Shown in pieces: positions 22,680 to 28,380 of a DNA stretch of 28,380 nucleotides. Source of the stretch: CAYXST01 sp964472495 (GTDB lineage Bacteria > Patescibacteriota > Minisyncoccia > Portnoybacterales > UBA2143); the NCBI GenBank assembly GCA_964472495.1, contig CAYYLD010000008.1, positions 1 to 28,380 on the forward strand. Direction: 5' to 3'. Position numbers and translations under genes: made by a program. The notes under the pieces are model-generated. The model was not told the origin of the DNA. It searched no databases and was given only the letters and a program-made list of their open reading frames with translations. Within the stretch, counting starts at the first letter, position 1; every line of letters starts with the position of its first letter.

Positions 22680-24608
22680 ATGTCAATAACGAGCCAAAAT
22701 ATTCGTAATTTCTGTATCATTTCTCACATAGACGCCGGTAAGTCAACTTTGGCTGACCGGCTTTTGGAATTGACCGGAACGGTTGAAAAGAGAAAAATGC
22801 GGGCCCAGTTTTTGGACATGATGGACTTGGAAAGAGAGAAGGGGATTACCATTAAATTGCAGCCGGTGAGAATGGAGTACGAGACCGATTTAAGGGTCGT
22901 CCTTTCGGACATGCCCTTTGCCAAAGGGCATGCCTCTCGACCACGACCTTTTGCCGAAGGCAAAAGATCGTGGAGTCTCGATACACGCCCTTATTGTGAT
23001 CCTCAATGGCAACCCTTGAGACACGCCCTTTATACCCTTAATCTGATAGATACACCCGGCCACGTTGATTTTTCTTATGAGGTTTCGCGTTCCCTGGCCG
23101 CCGTTGAGGGAGCTGTTTTATTAGTTGACGCCAGTCAGGGCGTTCAAGCCCAGACCTTGGCTAATTTGCATTTGGCCCAGGAACAAAATTTGGCTATTAT
23201 TCCGGTGGTTAATAAGATTGATTTGGCCCAGGCCCGGACAGAAGAAACCGTTAAAGAAATTAGTCAGTTGTTAGATATTAATCAAGACGAGGTAATCAGG
23301 ATTTCGGCCAAAAAAGGGACTAATATTGAGAAAGTTTTAGAGGCGGTTGTTAGGAAGATTCCTTCACCCAGCGGCCAATCAGATTCCCCTTTACGGGCTT
23401 TAATTTTTGATTCTAAATACGATTCTTACCAGGGAGTCATTGCTTATATTAGAGTTGTTGACGGCCGAATCAGAAAAGGCGAACAGATAATCACGCTGGC
23501 TTCAAACGCCTCTACTGAAGTAAAAGAAGTAGGCGTTTTCAAACCCCAATTAACCAAAGCAGATTTACTTCAAGCTGGTCAGATTGGTTATTTAGTTACT
23601 GGTTTGAAAGAAGTTATTCAATGTCGGGTCGGCGACACGATAACTAATGAAGGAAAATCTCCGAAACCCTTACCCGGCTATCACGAACCTAAGCCAATGG
23701 TTTTTGCCAGTTTTTATCCGACTGATGCCGATGATTACGATTTATTAAAAGACGGTTTGGCCAAATTAAAATTAAATGATGCCTCTTTGCAGTATGAACC
23801 AGAATCAACCCAGGGACTGGGTCGCGGTTTCCGGGGCGGCTTTCTGGGAACTCTTCACTTGGAAATAGTTTCTGAAAGATTAAAAAGAGAATACGGCCTT
23901 AATTTAGTCATCAGCTCGCCAACAGTTAGTTATCAGGTAATAACTAAATCTCCGGAAAAAGAATTAGCTGTTTCTTCGCCAGCCGATTTGCCTGAAGTGA
24001 ATAAAATAAAGGAGACAAAAGAACCCTGGCTGGATTTAGAAATCATTACTCCCAGCCAGTATTTGGGCCGGCTGATGGAATTATTAAATCAAACCAGGGG
24101 TCAGTATCAAGAGAGCCAATATCTCACCCCGGAAAGGGTTTTAATAAAATACCAGGCCCCCTTAAACGAAATTATTATTGATTTTTATGATAAATTGAAA
24201 AACACCACGGCCGGCTATGCTTCAATGAGTTATCAGTTGAAAGATTATCAGCCAGCCGACTTAGTCAAATTGGATATCTTAGTAGCTGGCCAAAAAGTAG
24301 AGGCCTTTTCTCGAATTGTTCATCGAGACAAGGCCTATCAGGAGGGAAAAGCTTTAGTCAAAAAACTGAAAGAGGTTATGCCCGCTCAACTCTTTGCTGT
24401 TTCCTTACAAGCGGTTGTGGCTGGCCGGATTATTGCCCGGGAAAATATCAAAGCTTGGCGGAAGGATGTGACCGGTTATCTTTATGGCGGCGATTATAGT
24501 CGGAAGAGAAAACTTTTGGAAAAGCAAAAAAGAGGCAAGAAAAAGATGAAGCAGTTCGGCCAGGTTAACATTCCCGAGGAAGTTTTTTTGAAAGTTTTGA
24601 GAAAATAG
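22680..24608 (+). CDS. lepA: Elongation factor 4 (LepA) with a palindromic-element insertion
   Basis: LepA/EF4 is a ribosome-bound translational GTPase implicated in back-translocation and subunit biogenesis. G1 is SHIDAGKST (residues 15-23; the usual DHGK is DAGK here), the switch I block is REKGITIK (52-59), G3 is DTPGH (124-128) and G4 is NKID. The C-terminus has the LepA-specific YGGDYSRKRKLLEKQKRGKK. At 642 residues it is about 40 longer than the family norm. The excess is one block between RMEYE and YTLNLIDTPGHVDF (about residues 69-117). It is encoded by a family A element at 22892-23017, exactly 42 codons, in frame and without stops. That site is the turn between strands beta2 and beta3 of the G domain, where surface insertions could be tolerated. 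Confidence 0.96.
   Translation: MSITSQNIRNFCIISHIDAGKSTLADRLLELTGTVEKRKMRAQFLDMMDLEREKGITIKLQPVRMEYETDLRVVLSDMPFAKGHASRPRPFAEGKRSWSLDTRPYCDPQWQPLRHALYTLNLIDTPGHVDFSYEVSRSLAAVEGAVLLVDASQGVQAQTLANLHLAQEQNLAIIPVVNKIDLAQARTEETVKEISQLLDINQDEVIRISAKKGTNIEKVLEAVVRKIPSPSGQSDSPLRALIFDSKYDSYQGVIAYIRVVDGRIRKGEQIITLASNASTEVKEVGVFKPQLTKADLLQAGQIGYLVTGLKEVIQCRVGDTITNEGKSPKPLPGYHEPKPMVFASFYPTDADDYDLLKDGLAKLKLNDASLQYEPESTQGLGRGFRGGFLGTLHLEIVSERLKREYGLNLVISSPTVSYQVITKSPEKELAVSSPADLPEVNKIKETKEPWLDLEIITPSQYLGRLMELLNQTRGQYQESQYLTPERVLIKYQAPLNEIIIDFYDKLKNTTAGYASMSYQLKDYQPADLVKLDILVAGQKVEAFSRIVHRDKAYQEGKALVKKLKEVMPAQLFAVSLQAVVAGRIIARENIKAWRKDVTGYLYGGDYSRKRKLLEKQKRGKKKMKQFGQVNIPEEVFLKVLRK
22892..23017. repeat. Family A element inserted in the lepA coding sequence
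   Basis: The first 20 nt (22892-22911) are identical to 214-233, and the last 22 nt (22996-23017) are identical to 256-277. Between them are a 10-bp stem, 22910-22919 with 22923-22932, and a 15-bp stem with one mismatch, 22941-22955 with 22959-22973. The second stem is framed by CCTCTCGA and CGTGGAGTCTCGA, as in copy 2 (8818-8862). ACACGCCCTT occurs at 22983-22992 and again at 23021-23030, just past the element. The length is 126 nt, a multiple of three. Confidence 0.88.
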
Positions 24609-24615
24609 ATTAAAT

Positions 24616-24642
24616 AAAAAGGTCTTAGCTCTTGCTAAGACC
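24616..24642 (-). terminator. Terminator of the zinc-ribbon gene
   Basis: GGTCTTAGC (24621-24629) and GCTAAGACC (24634-24642) form a perfect 9-bp stem with a TCTT loop. On the minus strand it is followed by TTTTT (24620-24616). It should end the minus-strand transcript from 24929; on the plus strand there is no T-run for lepA. Confidence 0.75.
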
Positions 24643-24671
24643 CGTGCTTGTTGAGCAATGAAATTAGCTTT

Positions 24672-24929
24672 TTAGTTTTGGATTGAGACCCATCCTAACA
24701 TTTGGCTAGGTCGTGAACGAACTATGTCTTCCTCTGTGAGAGTCCTTTGGCATCGGTTACATCGTTTTATTACTGGACTTCCGAAACTAACAAAATAAAC
24801 TCTGGATTTTGGTACTTTGGCGTCAGTAACCGTCCCCCCGCAAAAACGACACCTTTCAATTTCGTCAGAATCCATTCCCTCTCTCCTTTTTTGACTTAGA
24901 TCCAGATATTCAATAAGCTCTAACCCCAT
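24672..24929 (-). CDS. Small zinc-ribbon-like protein
   Basis: 85 residues from the ATG at 24929. Two CxxC knuckles, CRFCG (about residue 27) and CNRCQ (about residue 57), sit about 30 residues apart, the spacing expected for a treble-clef or zinc-ribbon fold. No enzymatic motif is evident. An internal ATG at 24875 (67-residue product starting MDSDEIERC) has AGGAG seven bases upstream, a better ribosome-binding site than the AAAGGA directly before the first ATG. The shorter form still contains both knuckles and may be the main product. The gene has its own promoter (24999-25027) and terminator (24616-24642) and is thus a single-gene unit. Its function is unknown; a nucleic-acid or protein-binding adaptor is conceivable. 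Confidence 0.72.
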   Translation of the reverse strand: MGLELIEYLDLSQKRREGMDSDEIERCRFCGGTVTDAKVPKSRVYFVSFGSPVIKRCNRCQRTLTEEDIVRSRPSQMLGWVSIQN

Positions 24930-24998
24930 AATCCTTTCTATTCCGGATAAACTGCCCTTGGCGTTATTTTTACCCCCTTTCTAAAATTAATTTTTTAA

Positions 24999-25027
24999 AG
25001 ATTATCAAGTTCTTTTATTTTTGTCAA
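24999..25027 (-). promoter_or_regulatory. Promoter of the zinc-ribbon gene
   Basis: On the minus strand: TTGACA (25027-25022), a 17-nt spacer and TAATCT (25004-24999). The start near 24992 leaves a leader of about 60 nt that contains AAAGGGGG. The -35 is a perfect match to consensus. Confidence 0.75.
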
Positions 25028-25040
25028 ATTTTTGATACGA

Positions 25041-25145
25041 TTATAGCAAAGGAATAAGCAAAAAAGCAAGCATACTTAAGACAATTAAACTGGCTAGAAT
25101 AATCCAAGACAAGCGGAAGATTTTCTGACGAGTAATCGATTTCAT
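25041..25145 (-). CDS. 34-residue single-helix membrane peptide
   Basis: ATG at 25145 to TAA at 25041. The product begins MKSITRQKIFRLSW, basic, and continues as one hydrophobic helix, IILASLIVLSMLAFLLIPLL, reaching the C-terminus. The reading frame is open upstream, but this ATG is chosen because a good promoter (TTGACC, 17 nt, TATTTT) ends exactly 7 nt before it. It is divergent from the FtsB-like gene, whose start is 36 bp away. I recognise no family. It has the size of small membrane regulators of cell division or of envelope complexes; the location suggests, but does not show, such a role. Confidence 0.45.
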   Translation of the reverse strand: MKSITRQKIFRLSWIILASLIVLSMLAFLLIPLL

Positions 25146-25152
25146 TTCTTTC

Positions 25153-25181
25153 AAAATAACAGAAATTTTTAAATTGGTCAA
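25153..25181 (-). promoter_or_regulatory. Promoter of the 34-residue peptide gene
   Basis: On the minus strand: TTGACC (25181-25176), a 17-nt spacer and TATTTT (25158-25153), then 7 nt to the ATG. A possible divergent -10 for the FtsB-like gene, TAAATT at 25170-25175, lies 6 nt before that gene's ATG. The two promoters would overlap, as at miaB. Confidence 0.6.
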
Positions 25182-25229
25182 ATGATTCAACAAATTCACC
25201 ATAAAATGGTTCGACAAGCTCACCATAAA
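25182..25229. repeat. 24-bp tandem repeat at the FtsB-like N-terminus
   Basis: Two 24-nt units (25182-25205 and 25206-25229) differ at three positions and encode MIQQIHHK and MVRQAHHK. The core TTCGACAAGCTCACCA is a family B-type sequence. The repeat therefore provides the first 16 codons, including two possible ATG starts. Confidence 0.8.
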
Positions 25230-25664
25230 ATTTTTATTAAAAAACTGCTTGGCTCTAAAGCTTTTTTGTTCTTGCTTAGTTTTGCTTTAATTGGTTTAAT
25301 CATTAGCGTCGGTCGGGAAAGTTATCGTAAATATCAATTGACTAAAGAAATCAATCGGTTAAAATCAGAGATTGAGCGGCTGGAGAACAAAGACCAGAAC
25401 CTAGCTGATTTGCTGGAATACTTTGAAGATGAATCTTACTTGGAAAAAGAGGCTCGGCTTAAGCTTAATTTGCAAAAGCCGGGCGAGAAATTGGTTATTA
25501 TCTCCAAAGACCAACAAGGCCAATCAGGTCAGACTGAGCAGTCGTGTCTAGATTGTTCAGTTGAGCAGGGAAAGGGTATTCCGGAAGAGACGGGTTTGCT
25601 TGGAGGAAAACAACAAGCAGAAACTAATTTTTGGAAATGGTGGGAATATTTTTTTACTCCTTAG
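25182..25664 (+). CDS. FtsB/DivIC-like septum formation initiator protein
   Basis: A 160-residue bitopic protein of the kind that joins the FtsQLB/DivIB-FtsL-DivIC divisome complex. A short basic cytosolic segment precedes one membrane helix (AFLFLLSFALIGLIISVG, about residues 31-48). A coiled coil follows (KEINRLKSEIERLENKDQNL) and then the DivIC-type block DESYLEKEARLKLNLQKPGE. The tail is Gln/Glu-rich and ends NFWKWWEYFFTP. Homology begins near residue 17. The first 16 residues come from a tandem repeat, so the true start may be the ATG at 25182 or 25206. The stop TAG at 25662-25664 abuts tRNA-Gly with no spacer, so the mRNA and the tRNAs probably share one transcript that is separated by tRNA processing. 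Confidence 0.82.
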   Translation: MIQQIHHKMVRQAHHKIFIKKLLGSKAFLFLLSFALIGLIISVGRESYRKYQLTKEINRLKSEIERLENKDQNLADLLEYFEDESYLEKEARLKLNLQKPGEKLVIISKDQQGQSGQTEQSCLDCSVEQGKGIPEETGLLGGKQQAETNFWKWWEYFFTP

Positions 25665-25738
25665 GCGGGTGTAGCTCAATGGTAGAGCGTCTGCTTCCCA
25701 AGCAGATGACGTGAGTTCGATTCTCATCACCCGCTCCA
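25665..25738 (+). tRNA. tRNA-Gly (anticodon CCC)
   Basis: A 74-nt cloverleaf. The acceptor stem is GCGGGTG/CACCCGC, the D arm AGCTCAATGGTAGAGC, the anticodon loop TTCCCAA and the T loop GTTCGATTC. The discriminator is T, and a CCA end is encoded at 25736-25738. It begins on the base after the upstream stop codon and ends on the base before the next tRNA. Confidence 0.97.
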
Positions 25739-25810
25739 GCCAGCATAGCTCAGTGGTAGAGCAGGGCTTTCGTAAAGCTCAGGTCGGGGGTCCAAATCCC
25801 TCTGCTGGCT
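25739..25810 (+). tRNA. tRNA-Thr (anticodon CGT)
   Basis: The acceptor stem is GCCAGCA/TGCTGGC, the D arm AGCTCAGTGGTAGAGC and the anticodon loop TTCGTAA. The T arm is GGGGG-TCCAAAT-CCCTC, so TCC replaces the usual TTC at the start of the loop. No CCA is encoded (TCAA follows), so CCA must be added by nucleotidyltransferase, unlike the adjacent Gly and the later Gln tRNAs. Confidence 0.95.
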
Positions 25811-25836
25811 CAATCAAAGAAAACCAATTTAGCTCA

Positions 25837-25865
25837 TTTACCCGACTGGAAAAATGTGATAGAAT
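25837..25865 (+). promoter_or_regulatory. Promoter of prfB-ftsE-ftsX
   Basis: TTTACC at 25837-25842, a 17-nt spacer and an extended -10 TGA-TAGAAT (box at 25860-25865), then 6 nt to the ATG at 25872. A leaderless prfB mRNA is predicted. Confidence 0.7.
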
Positions 25866-25871
25866 AGCCCA

Positions 25872-26630
25872 ATGAAAGATTTGGCTGAAAAATTGAAAGG
25901 AAAGTACGACAAGCACAATGCTATTTTGTCAATCTATGCTGGGGCGGGCGGAGTTGATGCTCAAGATTGGGCCGAGATGCTCTTACGGATGTATTTAAGA
26001 TATTGCCAAAATCAGAAGTGGCCCGCTCAAGTCCTTCAAATTAAAGAAGGCAAGGAGGCCGGTTTGAAAAACGTCACCCTGATTGTTGAGAAAGCCTATG
26101 CCTACGGTTATCTGAAAAGCGAGGCCGGCGTTCATCGATTAGTCCGTCTTTCACCTTTTAACGCTGACCATCTCCGCCATACTTCCTTTGCTTTGGTGGA
26201 AGTTTTACCGGAGTTAGCCGAGGTTAAAGAAATTGCCATCAGGCCGGAAGATTTGAAAATTGACACTTACCGGGCCAGCGGGCCAGGCGGTCAATATGTT
26301 AATAAGACGGAGTCAGCCGTCCGGATTACTCATTTGCCGACCGGTTTAGTCGTCGCTTGTCAGAATGAACGGCTTCAGGGCGAGAACAAAAAAAAGGCGA
26401 TGAGGCTGCTTTACAGCAAACTTCATCAGTATCTTTTGAAAAATAAAGAGAGGGAGAGGAATGAATTGAAAGACCAGTCCTTAGCCATTGAGTGGGGCAA
26501 TCAGATTCGTTCTTATGTTCTTCACCCCTATAAGATGGTCAAAGACCATCGGACCGGCCTAAAATCAGCTGAGCCGGAAGCGGTCCTTAATGGCAAACTG
26601 GATAAGTTTATTGAAGCAGAAGTAAGATGA
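25872..26630 (+). CDS. prfB: Peptide chain release factor 2, lacking domain 1
   Basis: RF2 recognises UAA and UGA and triggers peptidyl-tRNA hydrolysis. The stop-codon reading tripeptide SPF (residues 94-96, in RLVRLSPFNADHLRHTSF) and the catalytic GGQ (139-141, in ASGPGGQYVNKTESAVRITH) are intact. The C-terminus (GNQIRSYVLHPYKMVKDHRTG) is also typical. The protein has only 252 residues against about 365. Homology starts at the equivalent of E. coli residue 110 or so, and the helical N-terminal domain 1 is absent. It cannot be encoded directly upstream, because two tRNA genes and the promoter occupy that space. With domain 1 the usual autoregulatory frameshift site is also gone. The last codons overlap ftsE (ATGA). 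Confidence 0.93.
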   Translation: MKDLAEKLKGKYDKHNAILSIYAGAGGVDAQDWAEMLLRMYLRYCQNQKWPAQVLQIKEGKEAGLKNVTLIVEKAYAYGYLKSEAGVHRLVRLSPFNADHLRHTSFALVEVLPELAEVKEIAIRPEDLKIDTYRASGPGGQYVNKTESAVRITHLPTGLVVACQNERLQGENKKKAMRLLYSKLHQYLLKNKERERNELKDQSLAIEWGNQIRSYVLHPYKMVKDHRTGLKSAEPEAVLNGKLDKFIEAEVR

Positions 26631-27307
26631 TAAAATTTAAACAAATTTATAAAATATATCCACCCGATTGCCGGGCTTTGGAAGACATTAATTTAATTAT
26701 TGACGAACAAGAGTTTATCTGCGTAGCCGGCCGTTCGGGAGCTGGCAAATCCACTTTAATTCGGCTGTTAATTCGGGAAGAAACACCCAGCCAGGGTCAG
26801 ATTCTTTGGAACAATCATGATATCTTGCAGATTGGAGACAGAGATTTACCTTTTTGGCGGCGGCAAATCGGCATGATTTTTCAGGATTTCCGTCTTTTGC
26901 CTTATAAGACAGCTTACGAAAACATTGCTTTTGCCATGGAGGTGGGCGGCCGCGATAAACGGGAGATTGAACGGGACGTTCCCCAGCTTTTAAAATTAGT
27001 TAATTTAGTTGAACGAGCCGACCATTTTCCCAGTCAGCTTTCCGGCGGCGAAAAACAACGGGTGGCCATCGCCCGAGCTTTGGCTCACCGTCCGAAGGTA
27101 CTCATTGCCGATGAGCCGACCGGTAATTTGGATGGACTTCATACCTGGGATATTATCCGCCTGCTGATTAAGATTAATGAATTAGGGACAACCGTTGTTC
27201 TGGCTACGCATGACCGGGAAATTATCAACGGCTTGGATAAGCGAGTAGTCATTTTAGAAAAAGGACGGGTTATCAGAGATGAGCAAGGCGGCCGCTATAT
27301 ATTATAA
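26627..27307 (+). CDS. ftsE: Cell division ATP-binding protein FtsE
   Basis: FtsE is the cytosolic ATPase of the FtsEX ABC-type complex, which transmits a signal across the membrane to activate peptidoglycan hydrolases at the septum. The 226 residues are the standard length. Walker A is GRSGAGKS (35-42), the Q loop is GMIFQDFRLLP, the ABC signature is LSGGEKQ (138-144) and Walker B is VLIADE (158-163), followed by PTGNLD and the H-loop ATHD. The start ATG overlaps the prfB stop as ATGA, so the two are translationally coupled. The order prfB-ftsE-ftsX is widely conserved in Gram-positive and related bacteria. Confidence 0.97.
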   Translation: MIKFKQIYKIYPPDCRALEDINLIIDEQEFICVAGRSGAGKSTLIRLLIREETPSQGQILWNNHDILQIGDRDLPFWRRQIGMIFQDFRLLPYKTAYENIAFAMEVGGRDKREIERDVPQLLKLVNLVERADHFPSQLSGGEKQRVAIARALAHRPKVLIADEPTGNLDGLHTWDIIRLLIKINELGTTVVLATHDREIINGLDKRVVILEKGRVIRDEQGGRYIL

Positions 27308-27317
27308 TTAGGAAATT

Positions 27318-28226
27318 ATGTTTACCAGTTTAGCCAGAGTAGTTAAATCAGGTTGGTTAAGTTTTTGGCGCAACAAGTGGCTTTCGGCCACGGCCATTGG
27401 CATGGTCAGTTTAGCCATCTTCGGCATCGTCAGTTTATTGTTAATCAATGTTCTGGTCGGTTCTTTGATTACTAACCTGGAAGATAAGATTGATGTCAGC
27501 GTCTATTTCAAATTGGATACCCCCGAAGAAAAAATCTTGGAGACGAGAAAAGAGCTGGTTAAACTGGATGAAGTGCGCAGCGTTGAGTATGTTTCCCGTC
27601 AAGAGGCCTTAATTGAATTCAAAGAAAAACATCGGGACAATCAGGTTTTGATGCAAAGTTTACAGGAATTGGAAAGCAATCCTTTGGAAGCGGCTCTCAA
27701 TATCAAGGCCCAGACGGCTTCCCAATACGAAAGTGTTGTTGGTTTCTTTGAGCGGCCGGAGTATCAAGAAATTGTTGATAAGATTAATTATTTGGAAAAC
27801 AAGGCGGTCATCGCCCGATTGTCTTCCATCACCACGACCATTCGTCAGAGCGGCCTGATTATCTTGATTGTTTTGGCCCTCTTGGCCATCTTGGTCAGTT
27901 ACAATACCATTCGCTTGACTATCTACAGCGCCCAGAAAGAAATTAAGGTGATGAAATTGGTCGGGGCGAGCAACTGGTTTGTTCGGGGGCCCTTTATTGT
28001 TGAGGGAGCTATCTACGGAATCATTGCCGCGGTCATTTCCTTGTTTGTCCTACATCCGCTCCTCTGGTATCTTTCGCCTAAGATTACCGCTTATTTACCC
28101 GGGACTGACCTCTATTACTTTTTCCAGGCCAACTTTGTCACTCTTTTTTTCCTTCAGTTGGGTGTTGGCATTGCCTTGGGAGCCGTCAGCAGCTGGATAG
28201 CGGTCAGGCGGTATTTAGAGGATTGA
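27318..28226 (+). CDS. ftsX: Cell division protein FtsX
   Basis: FtsX is the membrane partner of FtsE. The 302 residues show the expected four helices: about 22-50 (ATAIGMVSLAIFGIVSLLL), 176-196 (SGLIILIVLALLAILVSYN), 220-250 and 275-297. A large extracytoplasmic domain lies between helices 1 and 2 and begins DKIDVSVYFKLDTPEEKI; it would contact a murein hydrolase or its adaptor. The cytosolic loop SAQKEIKVMKLVGASNWFVR is the conserved FtsX coupling-helix region that docks on FtsE. AGGA lies about 5 nt before the ATG, so unlike the operon's first gene it has a ribosome-binding site. It ends 79 nt before tRNA-Gln. Confidence 0.97.
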   Translation: MFTSLARVVKSGWLSFWRNKWLSATAIGMVSLAIFGIVSLLLINVLVGSLITNLEDKIDVSVYFKLDTPEEKILETRKELVKLDEVRSVEYVSRQEALIEFKEKHRDNQVLMQSLQELESNPLEAALNIKAQTASQYESVVGFFERPEYQEIVDKINYLENKAVIARLSSITTTIRQSGLIILIVLALLAILVSYNTIRLTIYSAQKEIKVMKLVGASNWFVRGPFIVEGAIYGIIAAVISLFVLHPLLWYLSPKITAYLPGTDLYYFFQANFVTLFFLQLGVGIALGAVSSWIAVRRYLED

Positions 28227-28305
28227 TGGTGCTGGGCCGAGCCGCTTGGCCAAGAACAATTAGATACCTTTCGGTCGTCGTCCTGAGCCAGGCGAATATT
28301 TTTAT

Positions 28306-28379
28306 TGGGGAGTAGCCAAGCGGTAAGGCAATGGACTCTGGATCCATGATCGTAGGTTCGAATCCTACCTCCCCAGCCA
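28306..28379 (+). tRNA. tRNA-Gln (anticodon CTG)
   Basis: A 74-nt cloverleaf with acceptor stem TGGGGAG/CTCCCCA. The first pair is U1-A72, as in bacterial Gln tRNAs. The anticodon stem and loop are ATGGA-CTCTGGA-TCCAT, the T loop is GGTTCGAATCC, the discriminator is G and the encoded CCA is at 28377-28379. GatB in this window belongs to the amidotransferase that could charge this tRNA indirectly. A TATTTT (28297-28302) lies just upstream, but no -35 was found. Confidence 0.96.
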
Positions 28380-28380
28380 A

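Noticed and set aside
22724..22963. A 79-codon minus-strand frame inside lepA.
   Set aside because: It is an antisense shadow of the GTPase domain and of the palindromic insertion. It has no ribosome-binding site or promoter.
28227..28305. A possible family B remnant (CCTGAGCCAGG at 28282-28292) and GGCC hairpin before tRNA-Gln.
   Set aside because: The match is too short to separate from chance, and no partner arm GTCGAAGG is present.

Overview
The window (about 40% G+C by eye) looks like a chromosomal segment of a reduced-genome bacterium, most probably Patescibacteria/Candidate Phyla Radiation and perhaps Parcubacteria. This rests on short genes with 1-8 nt overlaps, a DUF4012 protein beside glycosyltransferases, and trimmed housekeeping proteins (MiaB without its TRAM domain, release factor 2 without domain 1). 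UGA is an ordinary stop here (pgk, recJ, miaB, prfB, ftsX), so this is not a lineage that recodes UGA as glycine. The lineage call is inference.

Layout. 1-4278: folD 3' end, gatB, a small charged protein, then miaA and miaB on the minus strand. 4322-8714: a GT2 glycosyltransferase, a GalT-family nucleotidyltransferase, a DedA membrane protein, triosephosphate isomerase and phosphoglycerate kinase, tightly packed. 8880-11690: recJ, an RNase HI and the RNase P RNA with a consensus promoter. 11783-21831: a surface-glycan locus made of a polyprenyl-phosphate sugar transferase, three GT4 glycosyltransferases, a large DUF4012 protein and a MurJ-type flippase. 21892-28379: an orphan minus-strand gene, lepA, a zinc-ribbon protein, an FtsB/DivIC-like protein, tRNA-Gly and tRNA-Thr, prfB-ftsE-ftsX and tRNA-Gln.

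The main unexpected content is a dense population of palindromic elements in gene junctions and inside genes. Family A (GGGACGCCC / AAGGGT...ACCCTT modules) occurs downstream of folD, between pgk and recJ, after rnpB, between two glycosyltransferases and before the DUF4012 gene. A 126-bp (42-codon) copy lies in frame inside the GTPase domain of lepA, much like Rickettsia palindromic elements. Family B (CCTGAGC / GTCGAAGG hairpins) occurs at several sites. Two inverted copies bracket a frameshifted GIY-YIG endonuclease gene, forming a 367-bp IS-like unit. Two further unrelated multi-branched palindromes follow recJ and the sugar-transferase gene.

Two modes of gene expression can be read. Several plus-strand housekeeping or locus-leading genes, and miaB, have a -10 box only 6-9 nt before the start codon, which predicts leaderless or nearly leaderless mRNAs. 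A second set, mostly orphan minus-strand genes, has clear Shine-Dalgarno sequences and hairpin terminators. It includes a previously invisible mini-operon of very small membrane peptides at 15675-15942. No CRISPR array, rRNA or prophage was seen.
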